Shown here: positions 61,162-64,000 of the stretch, one piece after another
Position numbering within the stretch: the first letter of the stretch is position 1
How the letters are laid out: each line of letters starts with the position of its first letter
From: Gilliamella sp. ESL0441
GTDB lineage: Bacteria > Pseudomonadota > Gammaproteobacteria > Enterobacterales > Orbaceae
Assembly (NCBI RefSeq): GCF_019469185.1
Contig: NZ_CP048264.1
Span: 1,178,001 to 1,242,000, forward strand
Length of the DNA stretch: 64,000 nt
Direction of reading: 5' to 3'
Notes under the pieces: generated by a model
Databases searched by the model: none
Told to the model about the DNA's origin: nothing
Seen by the model: only the letters and a program-made list of their open reading frames with translations
Position numbers and translations under genes: made by a program

Positions 61162-64000
61162 TTAAAAAAACAATTTATTATCTTGTTTAGCGAATAAGTA
61201 TTTGGCTAACACTCCTCTCGGTGATTTTGAAGAAGGATCCAATATATCCATATCACCAAAGACTAAAAAGCTATCTTTTGCCCGTGAAATTGCCACATTC
61301 AACATGCTCGGTTTATCATCAATAAAATTACCATTGGCATGTTTTGAGTAAACTGTTGAAAAGATAATGATCTTTCTTTCTGCTCCCTGTAAGGAGTGAA
61401 TTGTACCGACAGTTAATGAATCCTCTTCATCATCAACGTTGATTCCACATTCTGACTCCTTAATCACTCTCTTTATTTCTGCAACTTGTGCTCCAAAGGG
61501 GGTAACAATGCCAACAATTTTATTTATTGGTTCTTTATACTGATTTTCTAAAATGTTTTTATTTTCGACAAGCCATTTCGCAATAACTGTCGCCTCCAAT
61601 TTATTGAAACGACTGCCGGTATGGGCCTTTTGACAGACACCATCAATATGCAAATAACCTAACGCCGGAAGGTTTGCTTTTTCAGGTGAGCTACCCCGCA
61701 TTGGTTTGAGTTTTCCTTTATAGACTAATTCGTTACAAAAACCAATGATTTCATCGTAACATCGGCGATGCTCATATAAGAACATTCCGGGCTCCATATC
61801 TGGATCATAATGATAATTGGAAGCTTGTTGTGCAATTCTCATCACACTACCGAAGGATGCCGTTTTTCCTAGTTTTTTAAGATGCTCATACTCCTCTTCA
61901 ATATCTGAACTGCAAATAATTTTAGCCTTTTGCAAATTACCAATATCGACTTTAGGAGGGACAGACCATATAGGTTCAATTTGGAATGTATCACCAATAA
62001 CCAGTGCTTTTTTACTTAAAGAAAATGATGCCCCTGCAACCTCGGGTAATACCTGACCAGCCTCATCCACAATAAGTAAATCTGCAAAGCTATATAAGTA
62101 ATTTTTCTTATATTCTGCTCCGGTGTAGATAAATTTAGCTGGTAACATAAAAAATGTGGAAACAATACAGGGTGTTAACTTCATACGTAAATGCCAACGC
62201 TTTTTAGTTGGTGCAGCACCATTTTTTCTTTTCCAATTTTCTAGGTCTGGAAGCAGCTCTTCCATATCCATTAACCAACGTCCTTCCCAATAATGGGTTG
62301 TCAGTAAGAATACATGAAAGCGAATTTTAATATCTGTAAGCTTATCAACTTGAGTGAATGTTATTTCTTGGTCTTTATCAGTTATACCCAAAGGCTGTAA
62401 TGCAATATGCCAATCATTCAAAGATTGATTTAACTTTAAAATAATATGATCTATCTCTTTGAGCGTTTTTTGATTTTTTTGTATTGTTAGTTCGAGTGTG
62501 TTAAGTTTATTTTCAACAAATTGGGAAATACTATTTATCGTTTGCCATTGTTGTTTTTGTTCGGCCGGCCATATTTTTTTAAGGTGAAGTTTGGCGTTTG
62601 ATAAGCGTTTTTGAGCTACTGCCGGTATCCATGAAAATAGTGGAAGCCATATGCTTTCATTCGCAAGATATTGTAGCCAAGATGTTTCCACATTTTGCCA
62701 AAGACTTTTGCTTGCTTGTTCAGTTTGTAACTGTTGATCATATTTATTTTTTGTATCTGTTAGAGAATCTCCATAAAGCTGCTTTACCTCTTGGCGTAGG
62801 TTGGATAAGTTTTGCCATGATTTTTCAATATATTCTAATTTATTCGCTTCTTTTTTTAATGCTTGGTGGAGTTTATTTACGATATCTTTGACAGAGCAAT
62901 CTTTTAAATCTAACTCAGGGAAGGCTTGTAGCGCACAATTTATATAGTGTTGTTTTGCTTTTTCATAGTATTGTTGAGTTTCAATTTGAGTAAAAAAAGA
63001 TTCGGTTTGATATGTTTTTTCAGCTTTCTCTGATTTACTTCGAGAAGGGTAATAGGCACCAAAGCTAGCAATATCAGGTAACCATCTACCTGCAAAAACG
63101 CCTTCTCCTATAGAAAAGTCTTTCCCAAACGCATCTATAACGTTAGTAACGGCTTGATTGTTGGTGGAAGCAGCTACAATGACGGGAGGTTCACTTTCAT
63201 CCAGTGCATGTTGTGCCCATATTGAGGCCACCACAGAAAGTAGCATGGTTGTTTTTCCTGTTCCGGGTGGGCCATTTACTGCTAATATTTCACCATTTTC
63301 AGTACTTAACAAATGATTCAATGCATCTCGTTGCGCATCTGCTAAAGGAAATTGATCACCTGAGTGAGCCAACCGTTTTGAAAAAAGACTATTGTCTGCT
63401 AAACAAGGTTGTTTCTTCGTTGAATGTATTGAGGCGAATTTGCTAAAAAGAGGGATGTCATCTGTAGAATCACCTAACTTGTCATATAAAGAAACTATGT
63501 GCATAGCTGCATTTTTGATAACATCTTTTTTGATGATATAGCCGTAATTTAATGACTCAAAAGTATTATCACTTTCAAGCCAATCCTTAGCGATGGCTTT
63601 AAGCAGTGAATCACAATCTTTTAAATAGGTTTTCCAAGCTACGGTATATTCTTCTTCTGTTAATTCACAATTTCCTTGCTCATCTTCCTGATAATTAATA
63701 CCCGACACAATATTAGAGGTTAAATAGCGGTCAAGGTTATCTACCGAACCTACTGAAAATGATCCCTTTACCAGTGGCTCTAAAATATCACGAGATATAA
63801 TAGTTTCATTGTTCAAGGGGTATAGTCTGCCATTTTTTGCTAATAATGCATTGGTTGCTACTGGTACAACAAACTCAGGAATATTTTTTTTGGCAAAAGT
63901 ATGTTCAATTATATTTCGATAAACTTTAGGTCTTAAAACGACCTCAATAATTTTGCGATCTTCTGGCTCATTTTGAAAAAGTTGTTGAGTTAATTCACTG
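61162..64000 (-). CDS. Large superfamily 1 (Upf1-like) helicase, 5' end beyond the window
   Basis: The frame is open without a start to the window edge; residues upstream of 63816 (TTG) continue as LAKNGRLYPLNN and further to SELTQQLF, so at least 945 residues are encoded. Helicase motifs are Walker A VNGPPGTGKTTML, Walker B LLIVDEAGQV, motif III VIGDTFQIEPIW, motif IV FLYEHRRCYDE, VGIVTPFGAQV, motif V SLQGAERKIIIFS and motif VI LNVAISRAKDSFLVFGD. This is the AAA_11/AAA_12 SF1B group. A long coiled segment (about residues 260-480) splits the helicase core. Such proteins occur in defence islands and in housekeeping, so the role is open. Confidence 0.85.
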   Translation of the reverse strand, partial: SELTQQLFQNEPEDRKIIEVVLRPKVYRNIIEHTFAKKNIPEFVVPVATNALLAKNGRLYPLNNETIISRDILEPLVKGSFSVGSVDNLDRYLTSNIVSGINYQEDEQGNCELTEEEYTVAWKTYLKDCDSLLKAIAKDWLESDNTFESLNYGYIIKKDVIKNAAMHIVSLYDKLGDSTDDIPLFSKFASIHSTKKQPCLADNSLFSKRLAHSGDQFPLADAQRDALNHLLSTENGEILAVNGPPGTGKTTMLLSVVASIWAQHALDESEPPVIVAASTNNQAVTNVIDAFGKDFSIGEGVFAGRWLPDIASFGAYYPSRSKSEKAEKTYQTESFFTQIETQQYYEKAKQHYINCALQAFPELDLKDCSVKDIVNKLHQALKKEANKLEYIEKSWQNLSNLRQEVKQLYGDSLTDTKNKYDQQLQTEQASKSLWQNVETSWLQYLANESIWLPLFSWIPAVAQKRLSNAKLHLKKIWPAEQKQQWQTINSISQFVENKLNTLELTIQKNQKTLKEIDHIILKLNQSLNDWHIALQPLGITDKDQEITFTQVDKLTDIKIRFHVFLLTTHYWEGRWLMDMEELLPDLENWKRKNGAAPTKKRWHLRMKLTPCIVSTFFMLPAKFIYTGAEYKKNYLYSFADLLIVDEAGQVLPEVAGASFSLSKKALVIGDTFQIEPIWSVPPKVDIGNLQKAKIICSSDIEEEYEHLKKLGKTASFGSVMRIAQQASNYHYDPDMEPGMFLYEHRRCYDEIIGFCNELVYKGKLKPMRGSSPEKANLPALGYLHIDGVCQKAHTGSRFNKLEATVIAKWLVENKNILENQYKEPINKIVGIVTPFGAQVAEIKRVIKESECGINVDDEEDSLTVGTIHSLQGAERKIIIFSTVYSKHANGNFIDDKPSMLNVAISRAKDSFLVFGDMDILDPSSKSPRGVLAKYLFAKQDNKLFF

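Overview
The window is an AT-rich chromosomal segment from a gammaproteobacterium close to the Enterobacterales. Several signs point there. The gene order proA-proB-frsA-gpt-pepD resembles Escherichia coli. lolCDE, yigZ, nfi, trmN, ybhA, truC, yegQ and argCB/argG/argH all have enterobacterial relatives, and a CRISPR leader-repeat junction resembles the E. coli type I-E junction. The low GC and compact gene set suggest Orbaceae (Gilliamella-like insect-gut symbionts). That placement is inference.

Layout. 1-4.5 kb: 5' part of mfd, then lolCDE (lipoprotein export). 4.5-9.1 kb: rhomboid protease, acetyltransferase, a gene-poor stretch with two isolated type I-E-like CRISPR repeats flanking a small membrane protein gene, then yigZ, nfi and trmN. 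9.1-12.1 kb: a basic-amino-acid antiporter and dimethylargininase behind a perfect ARG box, then apt. 12.4-15.9 kb: a secreted VWA-domain protein with a histidine kinase and response regulator. 16-22.5 kb: recR, ybhA, truC, two related lipoproteins, a YiiX-like hydrolase, tRNA-Cys and yegQ. 22.5-30.3 kb: proA, three small membrane proteins, debris of an old tandem duplication that includes a piece of proB, then proB, frsA, gpt and divergent pepD. 30.3-36.6 kb: argC, argB, argG and argH behind a double ARG box, then serC. 37.3 kb: tRNA-Ile2.

37.6-52.2 kb is accessory. It holds a siphovirus-type tail module with no visible capsid, terminase, integrase or lysis genes: tube, frameshifted tail chaperones, tape measure, minor tail proteins and tip. 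The tip protein carries a VWA domain inserted into its conserved frame. Two paralogous tail-end proteins and a metzincin-like metallopeptidase follow. 52.3-59.3 kb is a tightly coupled seven-gene operon: ketoacyl synthase III, SDR/epimerase, metallo-beta-lactamase fold, adenylate-forming enzyme, PAP2, sterol-desaturase family and fatty acid desaturase. It probably makes a modified lipid I cannot name. A secreted tannase/feruloyl esterase and the C-terminal part of a large superfamily 1 helicase close the window.

The most promising undescribed material is the tail-only module with its VWA-bearing tip, the seven-gene lipid operon, the VWA/two-component triad, and the solitary CRISPR leader-repeat units. 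All calls come from reading the sequence and remembered family motifs. No database search was run.
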